Shown: positions 15,591-25,108, counted from the first letter of the stretch. The stretch: DNA of 31,834 bases from Eubacterium sp. UBA3720 (GCA_002371335.1 DFHP01000177.1:1-31834); one strand, 5' to 3'. Notes: generated from the letters alone by a model not told the origin. Made by a program: numbers and translations.

Positions 15591-16223
15591 TCACGGCGCA
15601 AGCGGATTGATCCGTTTTTCATTCGCCACCGTAGTATATGAATCATGTCCCGGATAGATAACGGTATCGTCCGGAAGAATGCTCAGCATACGACGGACGC
15701 TGTTCTCTATGTCTCTCTGACTGGAGGTTGGAAAATCAGTCCGTCCGTATGACCCGAAAAATATGGTATCTCCAGAGATCAGGAACTTCTCATTTTCAAA
15801 ATAATAACAGCAGCTTCCGTGCGTATGGCCCGGCGTATGATATACTTTGATCCTGAATCCCGCGAGTTCCAGAATATCGCCTTCCTTCACCAGCACATCC
15901 GCATGCGCACTGCAGGGAGTGCTCCACATCCCGGACAGGTTCAGCATCGGATTATCCATCACATCCTCATCCTTTTCATGGATATAAACTTTGATATTAT
16001 ACTGACTTCTGAGTGCCTTCACTGCCAGGATATGATCAAAATGTCCATGTGTCAGAAGGATTCCCGCCGGCTTTCCTCCCAGTTCGTCGATCCTTCTGAT
16101 GAGCAGGGCGGCCTGGTCTGCCGGATCCACAATGATCATCTCATCTGTCTCTGTATTTTTTATAAAATAGCAATTCGTCGCTACCATTCCGACGACTTCG
16201 CTGTAAACTTCAAAACCAGCCAT
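15591..16223 (-). CDS. MBL-fold metallohydrolase (glyoxalase II-like)
   Basis: 210 residues, a compact metallo-beta-lactamase fold. Metal ligands are visible: THGHFDH (His59, His61, Asp63, His64), His133 in HTPGHTHGS, Asp152 in SGDTIF, and a C-terminal YPGHDSYTTVANEK histidine. It resembles the short hydroxyacylglutathione hydrolase/YcbL group that cleaves thioesters; without the long C-terminal domain of true glyoxalase II the substrate is uncertain. It follows rel by 19 bases and runs into hemZ, the usual clostridial arrangement, so it is part of that operon. GGAG precedes the ATG at good spacing. Confidence 0.9.
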   Translation of the reverse strand: MAGFEVYSEVVGMVATNCYFIKNTETDEMIIVDPADQAALLIRRIDELGGKPAGILLTHGHFDHILAVKALRSQYNIKVYIHEKDEDVMDNPMLNLSGMWSTPCSAHADVLVKEGDILELAGFRIKVYHTPGHTHGSCCYYFENEKFLISGDTIFFGSYGRTDFPTSSQRDIENSVRRMLSILPDDTVIYPGHDSYTTVANEKRINPLAP

Positions 16224-16242
16224 TACTTACTCCTTTTTCCGA

Positions 16243-18546
16243 TCATCCCTTGGCACGGTCTACTTCAAGGACGCTGTCGATCTGGCGTATCCTGTTCATC
16301 AGATCCGTCAGCTCAGACCGGCTGTTAATATCAAACGTCATATCGATCGTGGCGTAGCCCTGTTTATTCGTCCTCACGTTGATCGCGCTAAGATCGATCT
16401 TATGATCCGAAAACAGACGGGACACATCCACCAGGAGACCTGTCCTGTTATTTGCATATATACTGATCTCCACGGTATAGGCCTGCGTTCCTTCGGATTC
16501 GGGCGCCCATTCCGCTTCGATCAGACGTTCTCTTTCTGTCTCAGGCAGACTCATGATGTTTACACAGTCAGTTCTGTGAATGGTCACTCCCCGTCCCCTG
16601 GTTACAAAACCAACGATCTCATCCCCCGGTATGGGACTGCAGCATTTGGAAAATCTTACCGAAAGGTCGCTGATGCCCCGGACCTTAATGCCACCCTTGT
16701 GACGGCTGTCCTCTGAAACTCCCTCAAGAGTATTTCCGACCTCCAGCACCTCTTCATCAGTGATGTTTTCTGCCCTGTCCTTCTGCAGGCAATCATACAG
16801 GCGGTTCAGCACCTGGCCTTCCTTCAGTCCGCCGTGTCCGATGGCTGCCAGAACCGAATCCCAGTCTGAAAATCCGTATTTTTTAATCACTGTTTCGATA
16901 TACTGTGGCTTCAGAAGCTCGGCAAGCGGTTTATTTTTCAGCCTCGCATAGTTAGAGAGCAGTTCTTTTCCTCTGACTATGTTTTCTTCTCTGTTTTTCT
17001 CCCGGAACCAGCGGTTGATCTTATTTCTGGCCTGTGTGCTCTTGACAATCTTCAGCCAGTCACGACTGGGACCTCTGGAGTTCTGAGAAGTGATGATATC
17101 CACACGGTCTCCGTTTTGAAGCACCGTCTCGATCGGCACCAGCTTTCCGTTGATGCGGGCGCCTACCATTTTGTTTCCGATGGCGGAATGGATCGCGTAG
17201 GCAAAATCGATGGTCACGGATCCGCTGGGCAGGGCCTTAATATCTCCGTTCGGCGAGAAACAGTAAACATTTTCATTGAACAGGTTCAGATCATTCTTTA
17301 CCAGATCAAGGAAATCATAATTATCATCCGTATCCTGCTGCCACTCAAGGATCTGCCGCAGCCAGTTCAGCTTCTCCTCCTCATCTTCTCCGGAGGACTG
17401 CATTCCGTCAGAGGCGGCTTTGTATTTCCAGTGTGCTGCGATACCGTATTCGGCTACACGATGCATTTCAAAGGTTCTGATCTGTATCTCAAAGGGCCTT
17501 CCCTTCGGACCGATCAGCGTCGTATGAAGCGAACGGTACATATTCGGTTTCGGCATCGCTATATAATCCTTGAATCTTCCCGGGATCGGCGTATACATCT
17601 CATGGATGACGCCAAGGGCGGCGTAACAGTCTTTTACCGTATCTACGATGATGCGCACCGCAAAAAGATCGTAGATCTGATCCAGACGTTTCTTCTGGTT
17701 TACCATTTTTTTATAGATACTAAAGAAATGTTTTGCCCTTCCGCTTATCTGGGCGTGTATGCCGTCCTCGCGGATATGATTGCTCACCTCTTCCACTATC
17801 TGTCCGATAAACCGTTCTCTTTCGTCCCTGCGCTCATCGATCTGTTTCGCCAGATCATAGTAGGCCTCGGGTTCCAGATATTTCAGGGCCAGATCATCCA
17901 GCTCGTTCTTGATCTTTGCAAGGCCGATCCTGCCCGCTATCGGAGAATAGATATCCAGCGTCTCTCTGGATTTCTCTTTCTGCTTTTCAGGTTTCATATA
18001 CTGCATGGTCCGCATGTTATGAAGCCGGTCGCACAGCTTTACAAGTATGACGCGGATATCCTTCGACATAGCCAGGAACATCTTTCGAAGGTTTTCGGCC
18101 TGTTTCTCCTCCGCGTCGGCCTTATAGGAAAACTGTCCCAGTTTCGTGACGCCGTCCACTATCTCGGCGACCTCGGGTCCGAATTCCTTCGCCAGCTCTT
18201 CCTTCGTCATGACAGTATCTTCCACCACATCATGCAGAAGGCAGGCGGCCACGCTTTCCTTATCCATCTCCAGGTCAGCCATTATGATGGCTACGCAGAG
18301 CGGATGAATAATATAGGGTTCTCCTGATTTTCTTTTCTGATCTTTGTGGGCCTCGCAGGCTACGCGATACGCCTTTTCCAGAAAACCTACATCTACAGCG
18401 GCATGGTACTTCTTTACACTTTCCAGAAGGACTCTGTAAAGCTCTTCAGGCGTGGTGAAATCATCCATCTGACGAACATTCGCATCCACAGCAGCAATTT
18501 CTTTTCTTAACTTTTCGTCTCTGACCGCATCCATTTCTGTTCCCAT
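16243..18546 (-). CDS. relA: Bifunctional (p)ppGpp synthetase/hydrolase Rel
   Basis: 767 residues, the long RSH enzyme that makes and degrades the alarmone (p)ppGpp at the ribosome. The N-terminal hydrolase is intact, with His81 and the HD pair His105-Asp106 in LLHDVVED. The synthetase domain (about 265-375) has RFKDYIAMPKPNMYRSLHT. The TGS domain (about 430-490, VYCFSPNGDIKALPSGS) and a C-terminal ACT domain (about 690-765) follow. So it is a Rel-type dual enzyme; Firmicutes annotation often calls it relA. It follows apt by 48 bases and shares its promoters. A long plus-strand frame opposite (403 codons) is an antisense shadow. Confidence 0.96.
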   Translation of the reverse strand: MGTEMDAVRDEKLRKEIAAVDANVRQMDDFTTPEELYRVLLESVKKYHAAVDVGFLEKAYRVACEAHKDQKRKSGEPYIIHPLCVAIIMADLEMDKESVAACLLHDVVEDTVMTKEELAKEFGPEVAEIVDGVTKLGQFSYKADAEEKQAENLRKMFLAMSKDIRVILVKLCDRLHNMRTMQYMKPEKQKEKSRETLDIYSPIAGRIGLAKIKNELDDLALKYLEPEAYYDLAKQIDERRDERERFIGQIVEEVSNHIREDGIHAQISGRAKHFFSIYKKMVNQKKRLDQIYDLFAVRIIVDTVKDCYAALGVIHEMYTPIPGRFKDYIAMPKPNMYRSLHTTLIGPKGRPFEIQIRTFEMHRVAEYGIAAHWKYKAASDGMQSSGEDEEEKLNWLRQILEWQQDTDDNYDFLDLVKNDLNLFNENVYCFSPNGDIKALPSGSVTIDFAYAIHSAIGNKMVGARINGKLVPIETVLQNGDRVDIITSQNSRGPSRDWLKIVKSTQARNKINRWFREKNREENIVRGKELLSNYARLKNKPLAELLKPQYIETVIKKYGFSDWDSVLAAIGHGGLKEGQVLNRLYDCLQKDRAENITDEEVLEVGNTLEGVSEDSRHKGGIKVRGISDLSVRFSKCCSPIPGDEIVGFVTRGRGVTIHRTDCVNIMSLPETERERLIEAEWAPESEGTQAYTVEISIYANNRTGLLVDVSRLFSDHKIDLSAINVRTNKQGYATIDMTFDINSRSELTDLMNRIRQIDSVLEVDRAKG

Positions 18547-18594
18547 GCAAACACCTCTTTACTACAGCAAGTTCTGACGGGGCTCCTTCAGACA

Positions 18595-19119
18595 TTACTT
18601 TCCGTCATAGATAATGACAGAGTCAATGTCATATTTCGCAAGTCTCTCTCTGCCTTTCAAACCTGCAAGTTCCATGACAAATACCATCTTTACCACTTCG
18701 CCTCCAAGGCCTTCCACCAGCTCCGCTGCGGCCTCAATCGTTCCGCCCGTGGCGATCAGATCATCTACGAGAACAACCTTTTGTCCGGGTTTGATCGAAT
18801 CGGCGTGCATTTCAATAGTAGCTGAGCCGTACTCGAGGTCGTATTCCTTGGCAACAGTTTTTCTGGGCAGTTTTCCTTTTTTTCTTACAAGTACAAATGG
18901 TTTGTGCAAATTATATGCGATCGGCATTCCAAAAATAAACCCTCTGGATTCTGTTCCTACGATCACATCACATTCAACGTCTTTCAGGAAGTTCTGCAGT
19001 GAATTAATAGCCAGCTGAAGTCCATCGGCATCCTGGAGCACACTGGTGACATCACGGAAAATAATACCTTTCTCCGGAAAATCCGGAATACTTACTACAT
19101 AATCTTCTAATTTCTTCAT
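18595..19119 (-). CDS. apt: Adenine phosphoribosyltransferase
   Basis: 174 residues, full length. It converts adenine and PRPP to AMP in purine salvage. It has the PRPP-binding loop VVLVDDLIATGGT (115-127), the N-terminal PDFPEKGIIFRDVTSVL signature that closes over adenine, and ESRGFIFG (57-64). The apt-rel order is conserved in Firmicutes and joins purine metabolism to (p)ppGpp control. Two promoters in tandem lie upstream (19148-19176 and 19227-19255). The ribosome site AAAGGA is rather far (12 bases) from the ATG, which may lower translation. Confidence 0.97.
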   Translation of the reverse strand: MKKLEDYVVSIPDFPEKGIIFRDVTSVLQDADGLQLAINSLQNFLKDVECDVIVGTESRGFIFGMPIAYNLHKPFVLVRKKGKLPRKTVAKEYDLEYGSATIEMHADSIKPGQKVVLVDDLIATGGTIEAAAELVEGLGGEVVKMVFVMELAGLKGRERLAKYDIDSVIIYDGK

Positions 19120-19147
19120 GACGTTTTTTTATCCTTTCTTTCTGCAC

Positions 19148-19176
19148 AATTTACGCCAAATATTCTGTTTTGGCAA
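19148..19176 (-). promoter_or_regulatory. Proximal apt-rel promoter with overlapping inverted repeat
   Basis: Minus strand: -35 TTGCCA (19176-19171), 17-base spacer, -10 TAAATT (19153-19148). An inverted repeat GCCAAA-8-TTTGGC (19155-19174) covers the spacer and part of the -35 box, a layout suited to a repressor site. Confidence 0.5.
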
Positions 19177-19226
19177 AAAAATAAACACTAAACCGTTATT
19201 TCAAGCATGATAATATAGTAAAAAAT

Positions 19227-19255
19227 AGTATATCATTATTGAATCCGAGAATCAA
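19227..19255 (-). promoter_or_regulatory. Distal apt-rel promoter
   Basis: Minus strand: -35 TTGATT (19255-19250), 17-base spacer, -10 TATACT (19232-19227). It lies between recJ and apt in a very AT-rich stretch. Confidence 0.65.
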
Positions 19256-19301
19256 TATTCGCCGCTTTCCATTGACCTTTGACGACCCCGCTGACCTTCG
19301 C

Positions 19302-21032
19302 TCATCTGTACTTCCTGATCTGTATCTGCAGCGTACCGGCTCCGCGGAACGTATTGATCTCCGGATAATAAATGATAGATATTTCCCGGTGGGAGCTTAC
19401 ATAATCTACAAACTCATCTCCTTCTCCGAAGTAGATCGCCTCTATCTGATGGCCGAGCCTGTTTTTCACGACCATTCTTACGGCGTTCCTGTTTTTTCCG
19501 ATGACTTTCGGGTACAGAACGTTCACCTTGCTTTCCGCAAAAACAGGTCTTGTATTTGCCACCCCGAAGGGCTGCATGATATTTATCTGTTCTATGAGTT
19601 TTTCCGAGATATACCCGATCGGCATTGCAACGTCTATCACTACTTTAGGAATCATATCCTCCCGCGTCAGTTTACAGTTCGCATTGATCTTTTCTCTGAA
19701 TACATCCACCTCACCGCTGTTCATGGAGACGCCTGCCGCCATTTTATGACCGCCGAATTTTGTGAAGCATTCCTTCACCCTGCAGAGTTCATCATACATA
19801 TCATAGCTTTCGATAGAGCGCCCCGACCCTTTTACCCCGTCGCGGGAGTCGGTCAGAACAAATACAGGCTTATGGTATTTTTCCTTTATCCTTCCCGCAA
19901 TGATCCCTGCAATAGATTCATGGATGTCCGGAAGATAGACCACAAGGACACGATCCCTTCCCGCATCTGTTGTCTCCAGGATCTCCACTGCCTGTTCTTC
20001 TCCCCGCAGAGTCATATCCTTTCTGCTGGCGTTCAGGGCTATCAGATCTCCGGCTTTCGCCGCGGCTTCCTGCTCCGTTTCGGCCATGAGCATGGACAAC
20101 GCATGCATAGCTGTGTTCAGACGGCCGCTTGCATTCATACACGGACCGAGAACAAACCCGATGTGATACACATCGATCCTTTCCGGATCCAGATTGTTCA
20201 GCAGGATCAGCTGTCGAAGTCCCGCGTTTCCGGTCTTCCGAAGCCGCCGTATGCCCTCGCGGACGATGATCCGGTTTTCATCTGTCAGCTCCATGACGTC
20301 TCCGATCGTGGCAAACGCCGTATACTCGAGCAGCTCCTCCGCCTCCGCTTCAGGTACGCCATGCATTGAATACATAAAAGAGATCAGTTTAAAGACTACG
20401 CCGGCTCCACAGAGCCCCTTGTATGGATATCCGCAGTCCGGCTGCTTCGGATCGACCACCGCCTCTGCCGGCGGCAGATGGTATTTTCTGGTTTCGCCGC
20501 CGTTTTCATCGATTTCCGTTTCATAAGGGATCTCATGATGATCCGTAACTATGACCTTTATTCCCAGCTCATTTGCCAGAGCGATTTCGGATGAGGCCGC
20601 GATCCCGTTATCGCACGTGATGATCAGCTCTCTGCCGTCATCCTTCGCTTCCCTGATCAGCCTTTCATTCAGCCCATAGCCGTCAGTCATTCTATCCGGG
20701 ATCCTTACATCCGCGTCTGCCCCAAGGCGTCCCAGCCCTTTTACGAGGATATAGGAAGACATGATGCCATCGATATCATAATCGCCGATGATCCGTATCT
20801 TTTTATTATTGCTAATATAGTCAGATAGAATCTCCGACGCCTTTACCAGATCCTTCATCTCTGCCGGATCATAAAGATCATCCAGCGTTCCGTGAAGATA
20901 TTTCTCAATGTTTTCGTCGCCGACGACATCTCTGTTCCTGATCAGACGGGCAATCACAGGGTCTATGCCAAATTTCTGCCCTATTGCGTTAAAATCGGCC
21001 CGTTTCGCCGCTATCACCCAGTTTTCCGTCAT
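19302..21032 (-). CDS. recJ: Single-stranded-DNA-specific exonuclease RecJ
   Basis: 576 residues. RecJ degrades single-stranded DNA 5' to 3' in recombination, mismatch and base-excision repair. The DHH-family metal motifs are intact: GDYDIDG (83-89), TCDNG (139-143) and VTDHHE (162-167). A DHHA1 domain follows (the GGH motif in FTKFGGHKMAAGVS), then a C-terminal OB-like domain. It is near the short end for the family but complete at both ends. The ATG at 21032 has GGGAGG eight bases upstream. The start lies inside a 32-base tandem duplication that makes a mini-ORF ending directly before recJ. It follows secDF after a terminator. Confidence 0.96.
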   Translation of the reverse strand: MTENWVIAAKRADFNAIGQKFGIDPVIARLIRNRDVVGDENIEKYLHGTLDDLYDPAEMKDLVKASEILSDYISNNKKIRIIGDYDIDGIMSSYILVKGLGRLGADADVRIPDRMTDGYGLNERLIREAKDDGRELIITCDNGIAASSEIALANELGIKVIVTDHHEIPYETEIDENGGETRKYHLPPAEAVVDPKQPDCGYPYKGLCGAGVVFKLISFMYSMHGVPEAEAEELLEYTAFATIGDVMELTDENRIIVREGIRRLRKTGNAGLRQLILLNNLDPERIDVYHIGFVLGPCMNASGRLNTAMHALSMLMAETEQEAAAKAGDLIALNASRKDMTLRGEEQAVEILETTDAGRDRVLVVYLPDIHESIAGIIAGRIKEKYHKPVFVLTDSRDGVKGSGRSIESYDMYDELCRVKECFTKFGGHKMAAGVSMNSGEVDVFREKINANCKLTREDMIPKVVIDVAMPIGYISEKLIEQINIMQPFGVANTRPVFAESKVNVLYPKVIGKNRNAVRMVVKNRLGHQIEAIYFGEGDEFVDYVSSHREISIIYYPEINTFRGAGTLQIQIRKYR

Positions 21033-21094
21033 TCATACTTCCTCCCGGAAATCTTCTCCGCTATTCATGCTTCCTTCCGGAAATCTTCATTTGC
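21031..21094. repeat. 32-base tandem duplication over the recJ start region
   Basis: Two imperfect copies, 21031-21062 and 21063-21094, share ATTCAT(A/G)CTTCCT(C/T)CCGGAAATCTTC-type sequence. Each copy carries a Shine-Dalgarno sequence and an ATG on the minus strand. The upstream copy starts an 11-codon frame whose TGA is immediately followed, in frame, by the recJ ATG. Confidence 0.75.
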
Positions 21095-21153
21095 TCTGCT
21101 CCGGACTTCCGCAGACGCCCGTTCATGCTGATTATGATGTAATGTTTCTTCCG

Positions 21154-21190
21154 GAAAAAACACAGGCCGCCGCATTTACATGCAGCAGCC
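21154..21190 (-). terminator. secDF terminator
   Basis: On the minus strand GGCTGCTGCAT (21190-21180) pairs with ATGCGGCGGCC (21175-21165) with two G-U wobbles around a 4-base loop, followed by TGTGTTTTTT. A standard Rho-independent terminator 13 bases beyond the secDF stop. Confidence 0.85.
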
Positions 21191-21202
21191 CGTATGAACA
21201 CT

Positions 21203-23506
21203 TTATTTTCTTCTGTTGCCTTTTTTCGGTTTTGTACTCTGAAGCTGACTTCTGTCTTTCTTTGCCTTTTTGCCTGTTTTTGCAGACTTCACGTCTGAAG
21301 ATGCTTCATCCTTTCCGGCTTCGGTTCCTTCTTCGGCAGGCGCCGGACTGTCTTCGTCTATTATGCGCACCTTACCGATCTTTGTCTTCATGATATACCA
21401 CAGCGGTCCGGTCACACATACAGATGAGTATGCGCCGGCTACGATACCGATGATGATCGGCAGCGAGAACTCTTTCACCGAAGGAACGCCCATGATAAAC
21501 AGTACGAACACCGTAATGAATGTGGTGAACGAAGAGTACAGGCTTCGGGTCAGAGTTTCCGTAATGGCGCTGTTGACGATCACTTTCTGTGTGGATCCGC
21601 GGTGAACGACCTGATCCTCCCTGATACGGTCAAATATAACGATCGTAGCGTTAATGGAGTAACCAAGGATCGTCAGCATGACTGCAATGAACGTACTTCC
21701 GACTGAGAACCTGGACCATACGTAGAACGCCAGAACGATCGAGATATCGTGCAGAAGCGCGAAGACCGCACTGGATGCAAAACGCATATCGCGGAACCGG
21801 ATAAAAATGTAAAGAAGCATAAAGATGACAGCGATCACTACGGCGCGGGTCGCGTTATTCCTCATCTCTCCTGAGATTGTCGAGGAAATGTTCTCTGCTG
21901 TGATATCCTCTGCTTTCAGATTTTCAAAGTTTTCTATCAGCTTCTCATTCAGTTCCTCTCTCTCATCCACACTAAGCTCTCTGGTCTTGATGATGACGTT
22001 ATTGGAGCTTGTCACCTTCTGGAACTGAATATTGGCGTCTCCGGTAACTTCCGATACGACCGGCTGAACTTCCTTGTCCAGATCTGCCAGAGACATATCC
22101 TTATCAAACGCTACCGTCGTAGCCGTACCGCCGATAAAGTCAAGACTGTAATTCAGCGAACGTCCTGTACTATTCTTATTGATCATCATTCCAACCGGCG
22201 CAGATATGATAAGAATGATCGCAATGCCGAATGTGATGGCCTTCTTTCCTATGAAATCTTTTATCTTACGTTCTTTGATAGTTCCGTAATATTTGATATC
22301 AGTGATACCAAGACCGCAGAAAGCATAACTGAGCAGTCTGGAGATCACCAGAGCCGTAAACATAGACAGAACAACACCCATTGCAAGAGTGGTGGCAAAT
22401 CCTTTGATCGTACCTGTTCCCAGGAAATAAAGAACAGCCGCCGCGATCAGCGTCGTGATGTTTCCGTCAAAAATGGCAGAAAAGGCTTTGCTGAAACCTG
22501 CTTTGATAGCCTGACGCGTATTGCGTCCCGCAGTCAGCTCCTCCCTCATTCTCGTATAAATAATGACGTTCGCGTCGACCGCCATACCGATGGTCAGTAT
22601 AACGCCCGCGATTCCCGGAAGGGTAAGCGTAAGGTCAAAAGCATTCAATGCTGTCAGATCCAGCATCGCAAAGATGATAAGAGCCCATCCTGCGGCGAGT
22701 CCTGAAACCCTGTAGATCAGGATCATGAACAGTACTACCAGAAGAACTCCGATGATACCGGCGACCACGGAAGTGCTGAGAGCCTCTTCTCCAAGCTGTG
22801 CTCCAACTACGTTGGAATATATCTCTTCCAGTTCGAGAGACAGTGAACCGATACGGATATAGGCAGCAAGGTTTTTAGCTTCCTCAATGCTGCTCATGCC
22901 GCTAATCTGTGCCTTTCCGCCGGTGATCGCTTCATTTACCACCGGAGAACTTACCGTCTCTCCGTCGTAAACGATAGAGATCTGTTTTCCCACGTTCTCA
23001 GAAGTCGCCTGAGCGAATTTCTCTTTGCCCTCTTCCGTCATGGAGAGCTCTACCAGATACTCATGAGCGCCTGTAGTTGAATTCTGATTTGCCACTCCCT
23101 CGGCACTGGCGACATCCGAACCGCTTAATACCTCGTTGCCCTCTTCGTCGTAGAAGGCAAGGGAGCCCGGTTTTCCAAGTTCGTCAAGGATCTCGTTAGC
23201 GTTCGTAACTCCCGGGATCTCAATGCTGATCCTGTTTGCGCCCTGCTGATATACCAGAGCTTCCGTACTGTACTGATCTACACGCTGCTGCAGCTTATAG
23301 ATAGTATCCGACATATCTTCTGACGAGGGATTCTCATCAGTCGCTTCATAGGTGATGCTGACTCCGCCGGACAGATCAAGACCGGTACGGATGTTCTTCA
23401 TGGAGCCTGTATGCTTCGAGCCCCACCCCTGAAATACCGTACAGCCCAGAAGTATCGTGATTATCAGCATCACGATCAGGGTAACTATACTCTGTTTCTT
23501 CTTCAT
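21203..23506 (-). CDS. secDF: Protein translocase subunits SecD and SecF, fused
   Basis: 767 residues, both halves in one chain as in Bacillus. SecDF uses the proton gradient to pull secreted proteins through SecYEG. The order is TM1 after a basic start, a large extracytoplasmic domain (LDLSGGVSITYEA; YQQGANRISIEIPGV), five TM segments (AVDANVIIYTRMREEL is the SecD D5-type motif), then the SecF half beginning near LDFIGGTATTVAF with six TM segments and the SINATIVIFDRIRE motif. The C-terminus is a lysine-rich cytoplasmic tail. The frame opens at 23584, but the ATG at 23506 with GAGGAAAG upstream fits the family. It follows scfB on the same strand, a neighbourhood I recall as typical of SCIFF loci. 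Confidence 0.96.
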   Translation of the reverse strand: MKKKQSIVTLIVMLIITILLGCTVFQGWGSKHTGSMKNIRTGLDLSGGVSITYEATDENPSSEDMSDTIYKLQQRVDQYSTEALVYQQGANRISIEIPGVTNANEILDELGKPGSLAFYDEEGNEVLSGSDVASAEGVANQNSTTGAHEYLVELSMTEEGKEKFAQATSENVGKQISIVYDGETVSSPVVNEAITGGKAQISGMSSIEEAKNLAAYIRIGSLSLELEEIYSNVVGAQLGEEALSTSVVAGIIGVLLVVLFMILIYRVSGLAAGWALIIFAMLDLTALNAFDLTLTLPGIAGVILTIGMAVDANVIIYTRMREELTAGRNTRQAIKAGFSKAFSAIFDGNITTLIAAAVLYFLGTGTIKGFATTLAMGVVLSMFTALVISRLLSYAFCGLGITDIKYYGTIKERKIKDFIGKKAITFGIAIILIISAPVGMMINKNSTGRSLNYSLDFIGGTATTVAFDKDMSLADLDKEVQPVVSEVTGDANIQFQKVTSSNNVIIKTRELSVDEREELNEKLIENFENLKAEDITAENISSTISGEMRNNATRAVVIAVIFMLLYIFIRFRDMRFASSAVFALLHDISIVLAFYVWSRFSVGSTFIAVMLTILGYSINATIVIFDRIREDQVVHRGSTQKVIVNSAITETLTRSLYSSFTTFITVFVLFIMGVPSVKEFSLPIIIGIVAGAYSSVCVTGPLWYIMKTKIGKVRIIDEDSPAPAEEGTEAGKDEASSDVKSAKTGKKAKKDRSQLQSTKPKKGNRRK

Positions 23507-23680
23507 AACTCTTTCCTCTTTGCTGATTAACTCTTTCTCATTTTTTATTGGAAGATCGTGAAATATATACGGCCGGGAAATCATGCGGGCCTCAAGCTTT
23601 CACAACTGCCATTTCTTAATAAATCCAGGATATATTTCCTGTCACGACCGAGGCGGCACTAGCGGAATATGCGCCGCTGT

Positions 23681-25045
23681 TTACGCTTCATCCTGCGCCA
23701 GCGCAGCTTTTATCATAAGTGAACATTCGATCCTCTTCTTCTGCAGTTCACATCCGATCTCATAGACATCGTTTATATTGCCGGTAAAGTTATAGGAGTT
23801 TGCCGCGCATCCTCCGCTGCAGAAAAACCGGGAGAAACACTCGCTGCATTCCTTCTTTGAATAAACATTGATCTGTTTGAATTTCTGTACCAGATCAGGT
23901 CTTACGATTCCCGTATCCACATTACCGAGGCAAAACTCATCCTTGCCTACAAACTGATGGCACGGATACAGATCGCCCCAGGGCGTTACCGCCAGATATT
24001 CTGTACCTGATCCGCATCCTGAAAGGCGTTTGTAGACGCACGGTCCGCCTGTCAGATCGATCATGAAATGGAAGAAATTGAATCCTCTTCCTTCCTTCTC
24101 ACGCCGTATGATCTCCTGTGCCAGAATATCGTACTGTTCCTTGATGATCGGCACATCCTCCCTGCGGATCGCGTAATCCATCTCAGGCGGCGCGACTACG
24201 GGTTCAATGGAGATCTGTTTGAATCCCAGATCCGCCATGTGAATGACGTCCGCGGCAAAATCCAGATTATGATGCGTAAATGTTCCGCGCACATAATACT
24301 TATCCTGATTTCTGCTGTCGGCAAATTTCTGGAATTTCGGAACGATCAGATCATAGCTTCCCTGTCCTTTTCTGAACGGACGCATTCTGTCATTTACTTC
24401 CTTTCGTCCGTCTATGCTCAGAACCACATTTCCCATTTCCCTGTTGCAGAATTCCATGATCTCATCATTCAGAAGAACGCCGTTCGTAGTCAGTGTGAAA
24501 CGGAAATTTTTATTATATTTTTTCTCCTGCCGGCGGCCGTAACGCACCAGCTCTTTCACGACATTCCAGTTCAGCGTCGGCTCTCCGCCAAAGAAATCCA
24601 CTTCCAGATTTCTTCGGCTTCCCGAATTGGCTATCAGAAAATCAAGCGCTTTCATTCCCACTTCAAGGGACATCAGCGCCCGTCTGCCGTGATACTCTCC
24701 CTCTTCCGCAAAGCAGTATCTGCATGCCAGATTACAGTCATGCGCGATATGCAGGCAGAGGGCCTTTACTACGGTCGGCCTTTGACCGAACTGATCTATG
24801 GCCGGGCGATAATCATCCTCAGTATACAGCATACCCTGCTCTTTAAGCTCCTGTATCTCTTCACAGCACTCCCGCAATTCAGATTCAGGATATTTTCCCT
24901 TCAGGGCTTCCACTGCGGCGGCGTCATCGTTTCCCGCCTCTTTGCACATAAGAACGTCATAAACGATGTCATCTACCACATGGACAGAACTGCTGTTTAC
25001 GTCAAGGACCATGTTGTATCCATTATTTTTATATAAATGTATCAA
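23681..25045 (-). CDS. scfB: Radical SAM/SPASM maturase forming thioether bonds in SCIFF
   Basis: 454 residues. An N-terminal peptide-recognition part (IHLYKNNGYNMVLDVNSS, matching the conserved start of SCIFF maturases) precedes a radical SAM domain with the cluster cysteines in CNLACRYC (104, 108, 111) and GGEPTLNW. A SPASM domain (about 330-454) has many cysteines (CGSGTEY, YPCHQFV, CSECFSRFFCSGGCAANSY) for two auxiliary 4Fe-4S clusters. Such enzymes join Cys sulfur to a side-chain or backbone carbon of the SCIFF peptide. I chose the TTG at 25045: AAAGG precedes it and the family N-terminus begins there; the frame extends to 25105 only through an intergenic hairpin. The scfA precursor lies 88 bases upstream. 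Confidence 0.95.
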   Translation of the reverse strand: MIHLYKNNGYNMVLDVNSSSVHVVDDIVYDVLMCKEAGNDDAAAVEALKGKYPESELRECCEEIQELKEQGMLYTEDDYRPAIDQFGQRPTVVKALCLHIAHDCNLACRYCFAEEGEYHGRRALMSLEVGMKALDFLIANSGSRRNLEVDFFGGEPTLNWNVVKELVRYGRRQEKKYNKNFRFTLTTNGVLLNDEIMEFCNREMGNVVLSIDGRKEVNDRMRPFRKGQGSYDLIVPKFQKFADSRNQDKYYVRGTFTHHNLDFAADVIHMADLGFKQISIEPVVAPPEMDYAIRREDVPIIKEQYDILAQEIIRREKEGRGFNFFHFMIDLTGGPCVYKRLSGCGSGTEYLAVTPWGDLYPCHQFVGKDEFCLGNVDTGIVRPDLVQKFKQINVYSKKECSECFSRFFCSGGCAANSYNFTGNINDVYEIGCELQKKRIECSLMIKAALAQDEA

Positions 25046-25073
25046 AAATCCTTTCCCCTTCAGACAACGATAA

Positions 25074-25108
25074 GAGGTGTTCCGAAAAGAAGCTTTCCGG
25101 AACACCTC
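25074..25108 (-). promoter_or_regulatory. Intercistronic hairpin between scfA and scfB
   Basis: GAGGTGTTCCG (25074-25084) and CGGAACACCTC (25098-25108) form an 11-bp perfect stem with a 13-base loop. It lies 25 bases after the scfA stop and 29 bases before the scfB start. The following T-tract is poor. It could attenuate transcription or protect the scfA mRNA, giving more precursor than enzyme. Confidence 0.6.

Noticed and set aside
17116..18327. 403-codon plus-strand frame opposite rel
   Set aside because: Antisense to a well-conserved Rel protein; no family resemblance and no start signals.
24068..25036. 322-codon plus-strand frame opposite scfB
   Set aside because: Shadow of a radical SAM gene with all expected cysteines on the minus strand.
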